DNA from: Arenibacter antarcticus
GTDB lineage: Bacteria; Bacteroidota; Bacteroidia; Flavobacteriales; Flavobacteriaceae
Assembly: GCF_041320605.1 (NCBI RefSeq)
Contig: NZ_CP166679.1
Span: forward strand, 3,830,001-3,894,000
DNA: 64,000 nucleotides
Direction: 5' to 3'
Below, one piece after another: positions 54,379 to 62,371 of this stretch (the first letter of the stretch is position 1; each line of letters begins with the position of its first letter). Position numbers and translations under genes: made by a program. The notes beneath the pieces were generated by a model that saw only the letters and a program-made list of their open reading frames with translations, did not search any database and was not told where the DNA came from.

Positions 54379-54908
54379 GACTGAAACTTTTAAAGATTAA
54401 TGAGCAACCCTCCTAAGAGGTAAGTAGTACTCCAATGCTTCCATTTTTACTGGAAAAGTGCATTGGCTAGTCTGTTTTTTCTTATCCATTGAAACAGGCA
54501 TCCTTAAAGGACTGCTGGGTAATAGGATCAGGAAACAGGGGCAATAGGATATTTTGAACTAAAAATATTGGGGGAGTTTGCAAAAAAAATCTAGTAGTAT
54601 TAATTACTTATGATTCTCGATCAGTGTTTAAACCTTGATTACTAGTAATAAAAAACTATTTCTTTTACGTAAAATTAATTAAAGTAAAGTCCAGCGACTG
54701 CTACTTTCAATTCAAATAATTACAAATTTTAAGCATAGATGCAATATGGGGTTAGCAAAACTACTTTTGAGATAGCTGATATGGCTTAGGTGATCGTTTA
54801 GTGCTTAACCCGATAATTATTATCAGACTTATGATAGTAATGTAAGAAACATAACACTTAAGGACCTAGGTGCGTAAGTTAAGAAATTGTGGCTCCTAAA
54901 GTAATGAA
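54379..54908. other. Promoter region of cupin-oxidase unit
   Basis: AT-rich sequence that must hold the promoter of the cupin-oxidase-cupin unit near its left end. I find no convincing TAnnTTTG box with a partner, no gene, and no strong repeat. Confidence 0.45.
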
Positions 54909-55085
54909 TTGGTTTATTGTTGGGACAAATCAAAAATCATCACTCCGTTGGATGCCCTTGGATTTAATCAGCTTATAGAAATAGATACCAATGGAAATCC
55001 CATAAATCCTCCGATTATCAATTTGAAAAAAAAATTAACGAACTACCAGTTGGTACAACAAGCTAATCTACTTATACCGTATAAT
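54909..55085 (+). pseudogene. Possible gene fragment next to the AraC gene
   Basis: The plus strand reads WDKSKIITPLDALGFNQLIE, then DTNGNPINPPIINLKKKLTN and QQANLLIPYNFGRI. The composition is strongly protein-like, but no proper start is seen and beyond 55072 the frame runs antisense to the AraC-type gene. I take it as the stump of a deleted gene; the family is not recognised. Confidence 0.4.
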
Positions 55086-56181
55086 TTTGGACGTATTTTG
55101 AGGGAAGGATTCCAAAATTGTCCAAAAAGCATTTTGAGAAATAGGCAGGACTGTTAAATCCTGTAGTAAAAGCGGTTTCCGAAATATTTTTGGCGTTTTT
55201 TTTCAATAATTGCAACGCATTTTTTAAACGGTAGTCTTTTATGAAATTATTTGGGGATTTGCTAGTTAGTGCTATCATTTTTCTATACAATTGCGATTTA
55301 CTGTACCCCAAATTTTTACTAAAATCATCGGAGTTGAATGAAGTATTTGTCCATTCTTTCTCGGTATAATCCATTATCAGATTTATAAATTTCTCCTCTC
55401 CTATACTAAGAGTCTTTAAATTATTCTGGTTTAATTTAACGTTAAAATTCTCGCTCTCATATAATTGCCACACTTCGTGGGATAAAACAATTTTTCCATG
55501 AATAATAGCACAAAATCGTTCTGCCATTATAATGGTATCCTCAAAAATACTCTCCTTTTCGGTTACTGGCACCCCTGCATGTAAGCCTATACTCAATTGT
55601 ATTCCTGTATAGGAGAGGTTGTTAGACGTTGAATTAAGATGGGAATGGATTTCTTGGGCGCAAAGCACAGCGTTGGTAACGGAATTAAAGGACAATAAAA
55701 AATAATCAGATTTTTGTTTCACGATTCTGCCTAAGAATTTCTCTATGGAGGATAGAATGGATTTTTTATATTTTAAAATTTGATTTTGATATGGTTGGGC
55801 ATCGCCAACGAGAAAGGATACCCTTCTTAACTCAATGACCATAATCGTTCTAAAGGCAGGATCGTTAATAATATTCAGTTCTGTTTTTTGTGATTTTTCA
55901 GGATCTTCAATACGGCCTAGGAATGATTCCACAATGGTGCCATCCACTTCAATTATTCTATGGGGAACATCACCATGGGCGTGATCGTGCATATCTTGGA
56001 TAGCCTGTTTATTGGGCGCGTTAATCAAGCAAAACGCGGTACGTCTCTTTTCATCGCACCAGTAGGTCATACCCTTACAACCAAAAAGATGTTCAATCTT
56101 CAAATCTTCCCTGTGCATTTCTGCTACATGTTCCGCAGTTATTGCCTCGGGAATATCATGACGATCCATATAAATTGGCAT
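55072..56181 (-). CDS. DUF4242-cyclase-like-AraC hybrid regulator
   Basis: A 369-residue transcription regulator of three parts. Residues 1-90 are a DUF4242 nickel-binding-type domain (MPIYMDRHDIPEAITAEHVA, KGMTYWCDEKRRTAFCLI, DVPHRIIEVD). Residues about 110-245 have the class III cyclase fold (SSIEKFLGRIVKQKSDYFLL, LSIGLHAGVPVTEKESIFED, ERFCAIIHGKIVLSHEVW), but the first metal site FTD is replaced by IEL, so it is probably a ligand-binding module without catalysis. The end (about 270-369) is an AraC helix-turn-helix pair (NLGYSKSQLYRKMIALT, NISETAFTTGFNSPAYFSKC). It stands alone; the cupin-oxidase unit downstream may be a target. Confidence 0.9.
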   Translation of the reverse strand: MPIYMDRHDIPEAITAEHVAEMHREDLKIEHLFGCKGMTYWCDEKRRTAFCLINAPNKQAIQDMHDHAHGDVPHRIIEVDGTIVESFLGRIEDPEKSQKTELNIINDPAFRTIMVIELRRVSFLVGDAQPYQNQILKYKKSILSSIEKFLGRIVKQKSDYFLLSFNSVTNAVLCAQEIHSHLNSTSNNLSYTGIQLSIGLHAGVPVTEKESIFEDTIIMAERFCAIIHGKIVLSHEVWQLYESENFNVKLNQNNLKTLSIGEEKFINLIMDYTEKEWTNTSFNSDDFSKNLGYSKSQLYRKMIALTSKSPNNFIKDYRLKNALQLLKKNAKNISETAFTTGFNSPAYFSKCFLDNFGILPSKYVQNYTV

Positions 56182-56285
56182 AGGTGTAGTTTTGATACAA
56201 GTTAATGATTTTAATTAAATTACAGTTGTGTTTGCCTAACTTCCTTGTATTCGATATAGCTAATAATGGTGCCAACAGTCTTCAC

Positions 56286-57143
56286 CTAACCTAAATTGTA
56301 TTTTAAATTCCTAAACGCTAATTGGAGTTTTTGTGTGATTTCGCCAACTTCATTATCATGATAAAAGAAATAATCATCCCATTGCTGTATGGAGGCGATT
56401 TGGGTGCTGGTACCGGTTAAAAATGCTTCGTCCATTTCTAGCATATCCTCTTCTGTAACTCCAACTTCGCGTACTTCTATACCGAGTTTAACACACAATT
56501 CCAGCACTATTTGCCGGGTGATGCCATCTAGGATATAAGTATCCGCCGGATGCGTGTACACTACGCTATTCTTTACAAAAAATACGTTGCAATGGGAGGC
56601 CTCTGTTACCACCCCATTCCTTATAAGCACATTCTCGAAACACTTCTTTTGAATAGCATATTCATTTGCCATTACATTACCCAAAAGAGAAATCATTTTT
56701 ATATCACATCGGGACCACCTAAAATCTTCTGAAGTTACTACAGTGGCCTTTATGGAATTGATTTCAGGTAATATTTTTGGAGTAGCGTACATCATAAACG
56801 TAGGCTGTATATCTTTTGGATAAGCGTGTTGTCTTGGGGCCACACCCCTAGTTACCTGAATATATAACAAACAGTCCTTGTCAACCAAATCCGATGCTTT
56901 AAGGATTTTGGGAATTTCGGTTCTAAGAAGGGAGGTGCTAAACTCAATATTAATTTTACGCAGGCCATCTTCCAATCGCTTTATATGGGCCTTTTCATAA
57001 AAGAAATGTCCATTAATTTGGGCCATGACCTCATAAATTCCATCCCCGAACAAGAAGCCCCTATCAAATACGGAAATCTTGGCTGATTCGGGTTCTAAAA
57101 TATCCCCGTTCAGGTATACTTTTTTGGGATATGAATTTTTCAT
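56286..57143 (-). CDS. Class IV aminotransferase, D-amino-acid transaminase-like
   Basis: A 285-residue PLP enzyme of fold type IV. The start at 57143 (MKNSYPKKVYLNGDILEPES) is chosen because the family begins close to VYLNG; 23 more codons upstream are open but not protein-like. RGFLFGDGIYEVM, VTRGVAPRQHAYP (the Arg and His that hold the carboxylate in D-amino-acid transaminase), the Lys for PLP in CDIKMISLLGNVMAN, and EASHCNVFFV follow. D-amino-acid transaminases supply D-glutamate or D-alanine for peptidoglycan, but branched-chain transaminases share much of this. It is a single gene. Confidence 0.88.
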   Translation of the reverse strand: MKNSYPKKVYLNGDILEPESAKISVFDRGFLFGDGIYEVMAQINGHFFYEKAHIKRLEDGLRKINIEFSTSLLRTEIPKILKASDLVDKDCLLYIQVTRGVAPRQHAYPKDIQPTFMMYATPKILPEINSIKATVVTSEDFRWSRCDIKMISLLGNVMANEYAIQKKCFENVLIRNGVVTEASHCNVFFVKNSVVYTHPADTYILDGITRQIVLELCVKLGIEVREVGVTEEDMLEMDEAFLTGTSTQIASIQQWDDYFFYHDNEVGEITQKLQLAFRNLKYNLG

Positions 57144-57380
57144 TGGACAGGTGTTTTTTACCAGAACTAAATTAGTTAGATTAATCTGTAATAACGGTCG
57201 AATTTTCAACAAATAATTGATTGAATTCCCACTTTATAAAAATTATTATACAGTAATTTTTAAGAACCCTTTATTGATTAAAATTTAGGCCTGATTGGAT
57301 TTTAAGAATCCGTATCCACTCATAATCCTATGAAAGTTAATAAAAAGAACCTAGCCAAATACTGGTTGCCAGCTTTAATA

Positions 57381-57421
57381 AAAAAGGGACCTACCATGAC
57401 TGACTTGGTAGGTCCCTTTTT
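57381..57421. terminator. Bidirectional-type terminator after the M3 peptidase gene
   Basis: The stem AAAAAGGGACCTACCA/TGGTAGGTCCCTTTTT (57381-57396 and 57406-57421) has a 9-base loop. It lies 20 bases past the M3 peptidase stop, and its A- and T-runs serve both directions; only the minus-strand use is needed here. Confidence 0.92.
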
Positions 57422-57441
57422 ACAATTATAATACTAGTTGC

Positions 57442-59556
57442 TTATTTAAGCCCACGAGCTTTTAGCATGGGTTCTATTTTGGGATCGCTACCTCTCCAAT
57501 CTTTGTACATTTTTTCTAAGGGTAATGTATTTCCCCTAGAAAGTATCATCTCCCTAAAACGCTGTCCATTTTCACGGGTCAACCCCCCATTATCCTCAAA
57601 CCAATTATAGGCATCATGGTGCAACATTTCTGTCCATAGATAGGAATAGTAACCTGCTGCATACCCACTCCCAAAAATATGGGAAAAATAGGTGGATCTG
57701 TATCGTGGTGGTACTGCAGAAACGACGTCTAATTTAGTCTTATTTAAAGCCTCTTTCTCGAAGGCATTGGCATCCTCAATCTTGATATCTGCAGCTATAG
57801 TATGCCATTGCATATCTAAGTTGGAAGCGGCCAAATTCTCGGTAAGACTATAGCCTTGGTTAAAGGTGCCCGATTTTTTGATCTTGTCTATTAGTGCTTG
57901 CGGAATCTGTTCGCCTGTTTGGTAATGAAGGGCATAGTTCTTCAATATCTCTGGATATAAGGCCCAATTCTCATTAAACTGTGATGGGAATTCAACAAAA
58001 TCCCTAGCTACCGAAGTACCTGATAGTGATGGGTATTGCTGATCGGCAAAGAAGCCATGTAGTGCATGCCCAAATTCGTGGAACATAGTACTTACCTCAT
58101 CATAGGTCAACAGTGCAGGTTCTCCATCTGCAGGTTTTGGATAATTACAAACATTATAGATGACCGGCTTTTTGTTGTACATTTTAGATTGGGTTACAAA
58201 ATTACTCATCCATGCCCCTCCCCGCTTACTTGGGCGAGAAAAGAAATCGGCATAAAACAAGCCTAGTGTTTTACCGTTTTCCTCAAATAATTCATACACC
58301 ATAACATCTTCATGATAGGTAGGTATATCGGTTCTAGCTTTAAAAGTAAGACCGTACAATTTTTCTGCAGCATAAAAAACTCCTTTTTCCAATACGGTTT
58401 TCAACTCAAAATAAGGTTTAATCTGATTTTCGTCCAAATCGTACTTGGCGATACGTACCATTTCTGCATAGTGGTTCCAATCCCAAGCTTCCAACGTAAA
58501 ATCGCCCCCTTTTTGTTTAATCATTTGCTGAATTTCATCAGCTTCAACTTTCGCTTTGGCAGTAGCGGCTGGAATTAGTCCATAAAACAATTCGAAAACT
58601 TTTTCCGGCTTTTTTGCCATAGTATTTTGTAGGCTCCATTCCGCATAATTTGCAAAACCTAACAACGCTCCTTTTTTGGCACGTAATTCAGCAATTTCAC
58701 TTATGATAGCTTTGGTATCGTGAGCAGAACCGTCTGCACGGTTCCAAGCAGCGCTAAACAGTTTCTCCCTACCGTCCCTATTTTCCATTGTTTGCAACAG
58801 GGGTTGTTGGGTTGTATTTTGAAGTGAAATTTTCCATCCCTCTCCATCCTTGTTTTCCAAAGATTTTAATTGTGCCTCTGAAAGTCCCGCTAATTCGGAT
58901 GTATCAGTAAAAACTACCGCTCCTCCATTATTGGCCTCTAACAAAGTTTTATTAAAAGTAGTGGTTAGACTAGCCAAACGCGAATTGTAAGATTTTAAGG
59001 TTTCTTTTTTCTCCTCAGATAAATTGGCGCCTGCGATTTCAAAATCTTCGAAATAAGTTTCCAATAATCGTAAGGATTCGGAGTCCAAATCTAAACTTTC
59101 CTTGGATTCGTACAACGATTTTACGCGTTGGAACAAGTTATCATTCAAATAAATGGCATCCCTTAATTCCGAAAATTTCGGAGCCATCTCTTCTTGGATA
59201 GCCTGTAAGGTGTCATTGGTATGTGCACCCGTCAAGGCATAAAATACATTTTGTGCCCTATCTAAAGTAGCACCGCTATTTTCAAGTGCTAAAACGGTAT
59301 TTTCAAAAGTTGCCGCCTCGGTGTTGTTGGCAATTTTATCTATTGCTTCCTTCTGCTCCGCAATACCTTGCAGTAGAGCGGGCTTAAAATGGCTGTTATT
59401 AATCTTAGAAAAGTCAGGGGCATAATAAGGTAGGGTAGATTCAACTAGCAATGGATTCTCGGAAGTATCCTGAGAAGCTCCCTTATTCTTGGTTTTGGAG
59501 TCGTTACACGCTGAAAACAAAACCGTTAGCATTATCATAGTAGAAATTTTTTTCAT
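57442..59556 (-). CDS. M3 family oligopeptidase lipoprotein (Dcp-like)
   Basis: A 704-residue zinc peptidase. The leader ends FSACND (Cys17), so it is lipidated. The zinc site is HEFGH at 493-497 in STMFHEFGHALHGFF, with the third ligand Glu about 25 residues further in DFVEFPSQFNE. Length and layout match peptidyl-dipeptidase Dcp and oligopeptidase A, but with a lipoprotein leader, which places it in the periplasm or on a membrane. It removes dipeptides or short peptides. It stands alone. Confidence 0.95.
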   Translation of the reverse strand: MKKISTMIMLTVLFSACNDSKTKNKGASQDTSENPLLVESTLPYYAPDFSKINNSHFKPALLQGIAEQKEAIDKIANNTEAATFENTVLALENSGATLDRAQNVFYALTGAHTNDTLQAIQEEMAPKFSELRDAIYLNDNLFQRVKSLYESKESLDLDSESLRLLETYFEDFEIAGANLSEEKKETLKSYNSRLASLTTTFNKTLLEANNGGAVVFTDTSELAGLSEAQLKSLENKDGEGWKISLQNTTQQPLLQTMENRDGREKLFSAAWNRADGSAHDTKAIISEIAELRAKKGALLGFANYAEWSLQNTMAKKPEKVFELFYGLIPAATAKAKVEADEIQQMIKQKGGDFTLEAWDWNHYAEMVRIAKYDLDENQIKPYFELKTVLEKGVFYAAEKLYGLTFKARTDIPTYHEDVMVYELFEENGKTLGLFYADFFSRPSKRGGAWMSNFVTQSKMYNKKPVIYNVCNYPKPADGEPALLTYDEVSTMFHEFGHALHGFFADQQYPSLSGTSVARDFVEFPSQFNENWALYPEILKNYALHYQTGEQIPQALIDKIKKSGTFNQGYSLTENLAASNLDMQWHTIAADIKIEDANAFEKEALNKTKLDVVSAVPPRYRSTYFSHIFGSGYAAGYYSYLWTEMLHHDAYNWFEDNGGLTRENGQRFREMILSRGNTLPLEKMYKDWRGSDPKIEPMLKARGLK

Positions 59557-59948
59557 TTATGTATTGTTTTAAATGGTAATGGGTAAAGATAGTTAAAATA
59601 CAATGATGCACCATAGTTATACCCCTATACCACTATCAAATAACCTAAAGATTTCGGAGGGAGGTTACCCTTAATTTATTGGGAAGATAGGCTTATAATA
59701 AAACACTATGGAAATCCCCATTAGAGGTGTTGAGGGGAAGGAGAAAGTATTAGAGGGTAGATTTGTATAGGATTATTTAAATTTACCCCATAAATTTCAC
59801 CTTACTTTATATTGAACCAGCACTCTATTGAAAAGCTATATATACTTCTGGCATTAGTAGTTTAAAAGCAACGAAAGATTTATACGTCCATACCTTGCTC
59901 GCAGGCCATTGGTAGTGGGAAACTTAGGGCACCCAATAAAACCTTAAA
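59557..59948. other. Divergent intergenic region, 392 bases
   Basis: Spacer between the M3 peptidase gene (leftwards) and the DUF481 gene (rightwards). It holds no gene or strong repeat. A low-complexity purine-rich stretch (GAGGGGAAGGAGAAAG) is at about 59731-59746. Confidence 0.45.
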
Positions 59949-60734
59949 ATGATCGGAACATATAAACCCAAGCATTTAAAATCACTTCTCATCATTGTTA
60001 TCTACCTCTTTTGCAATGCGTTAAATGCACAATTGGTCAACATTGAATCCAAAAGGATGCAGAGCGATTCTGTCCGTTTTGCCCTGAAAAGCGATTTATT
60101 GTTTGATTATACTGATAATAACGGGGATTATCTATTCCAGTTGGGATCCAACCTTACCACACAATTTAAATCTAAGGATCTACAAAAAATATTTTTCTTT
60201 ATAGGCAATTACAAGCTTATAAGGAGTAACGAGAAAGATTTTCAGAACAATTGGTTCTTTCACCTGCGGTACAATCAGAAACTAACCTCCTTGTTCCGGG
60301 TTGAGGCTTTTATCCAAAACCAGAATAATACCAAGCTTACCATTACTTCTAGGAACCTCATTGGTGCGGGAATCCGATTAAAGTTGATTTCTTCGGAAAT
60401 GACCCGGGTATATGTTGGCAATGCCTATATGTACGAAATAGAAAAAATAGCTGAAACGGGCCAGCATTTTTATAACCATCGTAACAGTACTTACCTTTCC
60501 TCCACACATTCCTTTAAAAAAACTTCCTTGAACTTTACGGAAACCATATATTTCCAACCCTTGTACAAAAACTTTGGTAACCACAGGGTGCTATTGCAGG
60601 TTAAGGCAGAATTGCCCCTGACCGAAGTCATAAGCCTATCTGCCCTTTATAATTTCTCATACAATAGCTTTCCTGCTGTTAACGATATAGACCGTTCCTC
60701 CAATCTTAGCTTGGGAATTACTTTTAATATTTGA
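59949..60734 (+). CDS. DUF481-type outer-membrane barrel protein
   Basis: A 261-residue exported protein. The signal peptide ends after NALNAQ (about 28). The remainder is a run of alternating-residue beta strands with aromatic girdles, for example GDYLFQLGSNLTTQFKSKD, NNWFFHLRYNQKLTSLFRVE, and a C-terminal SLGITFNI. This matches DUF481/YdiY-like proteins, which are predicted outer-membrane barrels of unknown function. It stands alone on the plus strand, followed by a repeat element. Confidence 0.88.
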   Translation: MIGTYKPKHLKSLLIIVIYLFCNALNAQLVNIESKRMQSDSVRFALKSDLLFDYTDNNGDYLFQLGSNLTTQFKSKDLQKIFFFIGNYKLIRSNEKDFQNNWFFHLRYNQKLTSLFRVEAFIQNQNNTKLTITSRNLIGAGIRLKLISSEMTRVYVGNAYMYEIEKIAETGQHFYNHRNSTYLSSTHSFKKTSLNFTETIYFQPLYKNFGNHRVLLQVKAELPLTEVISLSALYNFSYNSFPAVNDIDRSSNLSLGITFNI

Positions 60735-61062
60735 TTTTCTTGTTGACTGATATACGTCATTGGTGTAAATGAAATTTAAAATCAGCTGAATACTAGGTAT
60801 TTAGCCGAAATTTTTTCTTATGTTTATATCTGAAGTTTTGTGGTAACAAAATAGGTATAAGGCAATTACCTTAGGACAAGCCTATGAAGGATCGGACGAA
60901 AACTTCCGATAACATTGCAACGCCCGCCTGAACAGAACGAGTATGCGAGTGTCGAAGTATTCAAACCTCACTTAGTGAGTAAATTGGAAAATGCCTCTCG
61001 CAAATTCCATTTTAAATAGTGTGCATCGGACACTGTAGAATCTTAATTTAAAATTAGTACAA
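60735..61062. other. Intergenic stretch holding the attC-like repeat
   Basis: This 328-base gap follows the DUF481 gene. The first 150 bases show no gene. The second part is the structured element at 60906-61040, which ends just 22 bases before the next start and so may supply or interrupt its promoter. Confidence 0.6.
60906..61040 (+). repeat. attC-like structured repeat element
   Basis: A 135-base element between the DUF481 gene and the next gene. Its ends are the inverted TCCGAT (60905-60910) and ATCGGA (61025-61030). Near the left end is CGATAACATTGCAACGCCCG, close to the TAACAAACGCC start of Vibrio repeats; inside are CTCAC-TTA-GTGAG (60967-60979) and TGGAA...TTCCA (60985-60989, 61005-61009). 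The right end, ACTGTAGAATC, resembles a worn GTTAGAC core site. I recall similar elements in other marine Flavobacteriaceae. An integron attC is possible; no integrase is seen. Confidence 0.6.
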
Positions 61063-62001
61063 ATGATGACCAATTTTTTGAGGAAAACAATAGTTTTAGC
61101 TCTCATTATTCAGACGGGTTTTCAATATTCAATTTACGGACAATCACCCGTCACTTTAGAAAATGGAGCACTTAAAGCAATGTTCATTGACAATAGCTCT
61201 TATGGATTACATAAAAAAGGTTATAATGGTATAGCCAATCTTTTTCATAATAATCAGGATTCAACGCTATTTGTTCCTGAGTTCGCTGGGGTTAATTTAG
61301 AGCATATTTTTGGTGGAGATTCATTAACATCTCTTTTCGAACCGAGACGGCAACCAATGACTTTAAAAAAAATATCTGATACAGAGATTCAGCTTCACCA
61401 ACCAAAAACGAGCATTTCCAAAGTAGAAAGTTATACTGTTTTTCAATTAGTAGACCCTCATTACATAGATGTAGAGTTTCGTTTTATAGTGCATGATCGT
61501 GATATGTTTAATCAGGGGTACGTCGGTTTTTTTTGGGCCTCGTATATTAATTCTCCCAAAATTCTAGGTATTAATTTCAAAGGGAAAAAGAATGTGAGAG
61601 ATACAAGTGAATGGGAATACGCGTATTCCGGGGAACATGGAGAAAATGGAACTCACATAAGGGATAGTGATAATTATGACTTTTATATTGCACCTAATTT
61701 TAATATCGATCTACTGGTAGAAGTTTCGGAGGTTTTTTTTACCGAGCCATATTACTATGGAAGATTCCACAACATGGTATTTGCGTACTTATTTGATGAT
61801 CCTAAGGAAGGAGTTATACGGTTTTCTAAATCCCCAAGTGGTGCTGGAAAAGGAAAGCCCGCCTGGGATTTTCATTACATTCTGCCAGATTTTGAAATTA
61901 AGAAAGAGTACTCAATTAAATGGAGGGTGTTGTACAAAAAATGGGAGGGTGAAAAAGATATGGAAATGGAGTATGAAAAATGGGCTAAAAAGGTGAAATA
62001 A
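61063..62001 (+). CDS. Unknown secreted protein
   Basis: A 312-residue exported protein. Two adjacent ATGs at 61063 and 61066 are possible; the signal peptide reads MMTNFLRKTIVLALIIQTGF and is cleaved after IYGQ. The mature part has beta-rich segments such as YTVFQLVDPHYIDVEFRFIV, YVGFFWASYINSPKILGINF and WRVLYKKWEGEK. It may fold like a galactose-mutarotase-type beta-sandwich, but I cannot assign a family. It stands alone, just behind the attC-like repeat, a position expected of a cassette gene. Confidence 0.8.
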   Translation: MMTNFLRKTIVLALIIQTGFQYSIYGQSPVTLENGALKAMFIDNSSYGLHKKGYNGIANLFHNNQDSTLFVPEFAGVNLEHIFGGDSLTSLFEPRRQPMTLKKISDTEIQLHQPKTSISKVESYTVFQLVDPHYIDVEFRFIVHDRDMFNQGYVGFFWASYINSPKILGINFKGKKNVRDTSEWEYAYSGEHGENGTHIRDSDNYDFYIAPNFNIDLLVEVSEVFFTEPYYYGRFHNMVFAYLFDDPKEGVIRFSKSPSGAGKGKPAWDFHYILPDFEIKKEYSIKWRVLYKKWEGEKDMEMEYEKWAKKVK

Positions 62002-62015
62002 AAATTTAAAAATCA

Positions 62016-62371
62016 TTAATCCTTAAGGGATTCTATAGCTATTACAAACCGATAGTTCATATCAGATTTGAGTACTCGATTATAGGCTTTGTTACTATCT
62101 TTTATACTGATAGGCCCTATATCCGATACAATATTATGCCCCCACAAAAATCCAGTATCTCTTGCTATTATTTAATTCCACCTTTCAATGATCTTGCTAT
62201 CCGTTTTTTTTCCTCGTTAATACCGCCACTATGAACGGGTTTTACACCAGGCGCCATTTCTACGACACGACCTATGATTTCATGCCCGGAAACTATCGGA
62301 TGGTTAGAGTTCTTCCAATCGTTTCGTGATGTATGGATACCATTATGGCAGACCCCGCAATGGGTTATATA
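62016..62371 (-). pseudogene. Decayed alcohol dehydrogenase, internally deleted
   Basis: The minus strand reads, from 62371, YITHCGVCHNGIHTSRNDWK and HPIVSGHEIIGRVVEMAPGV, then KRIARSLKGGIK and a stop. A second piece in another frame reads WGHNIVSDIGPISI and NRVLKSDMNYRFVIAIESLK, ending at 62016. These match the N-terminal zinc site and the C-terminus of the intact dehydrogenase at 30135-31190. About 190 middle codons are gone and the frame is shifted. Its first codons overlap the stop of the metal ATPase gene, so the ATPase may have been fused to it by deletion. Confidence 0.88.
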
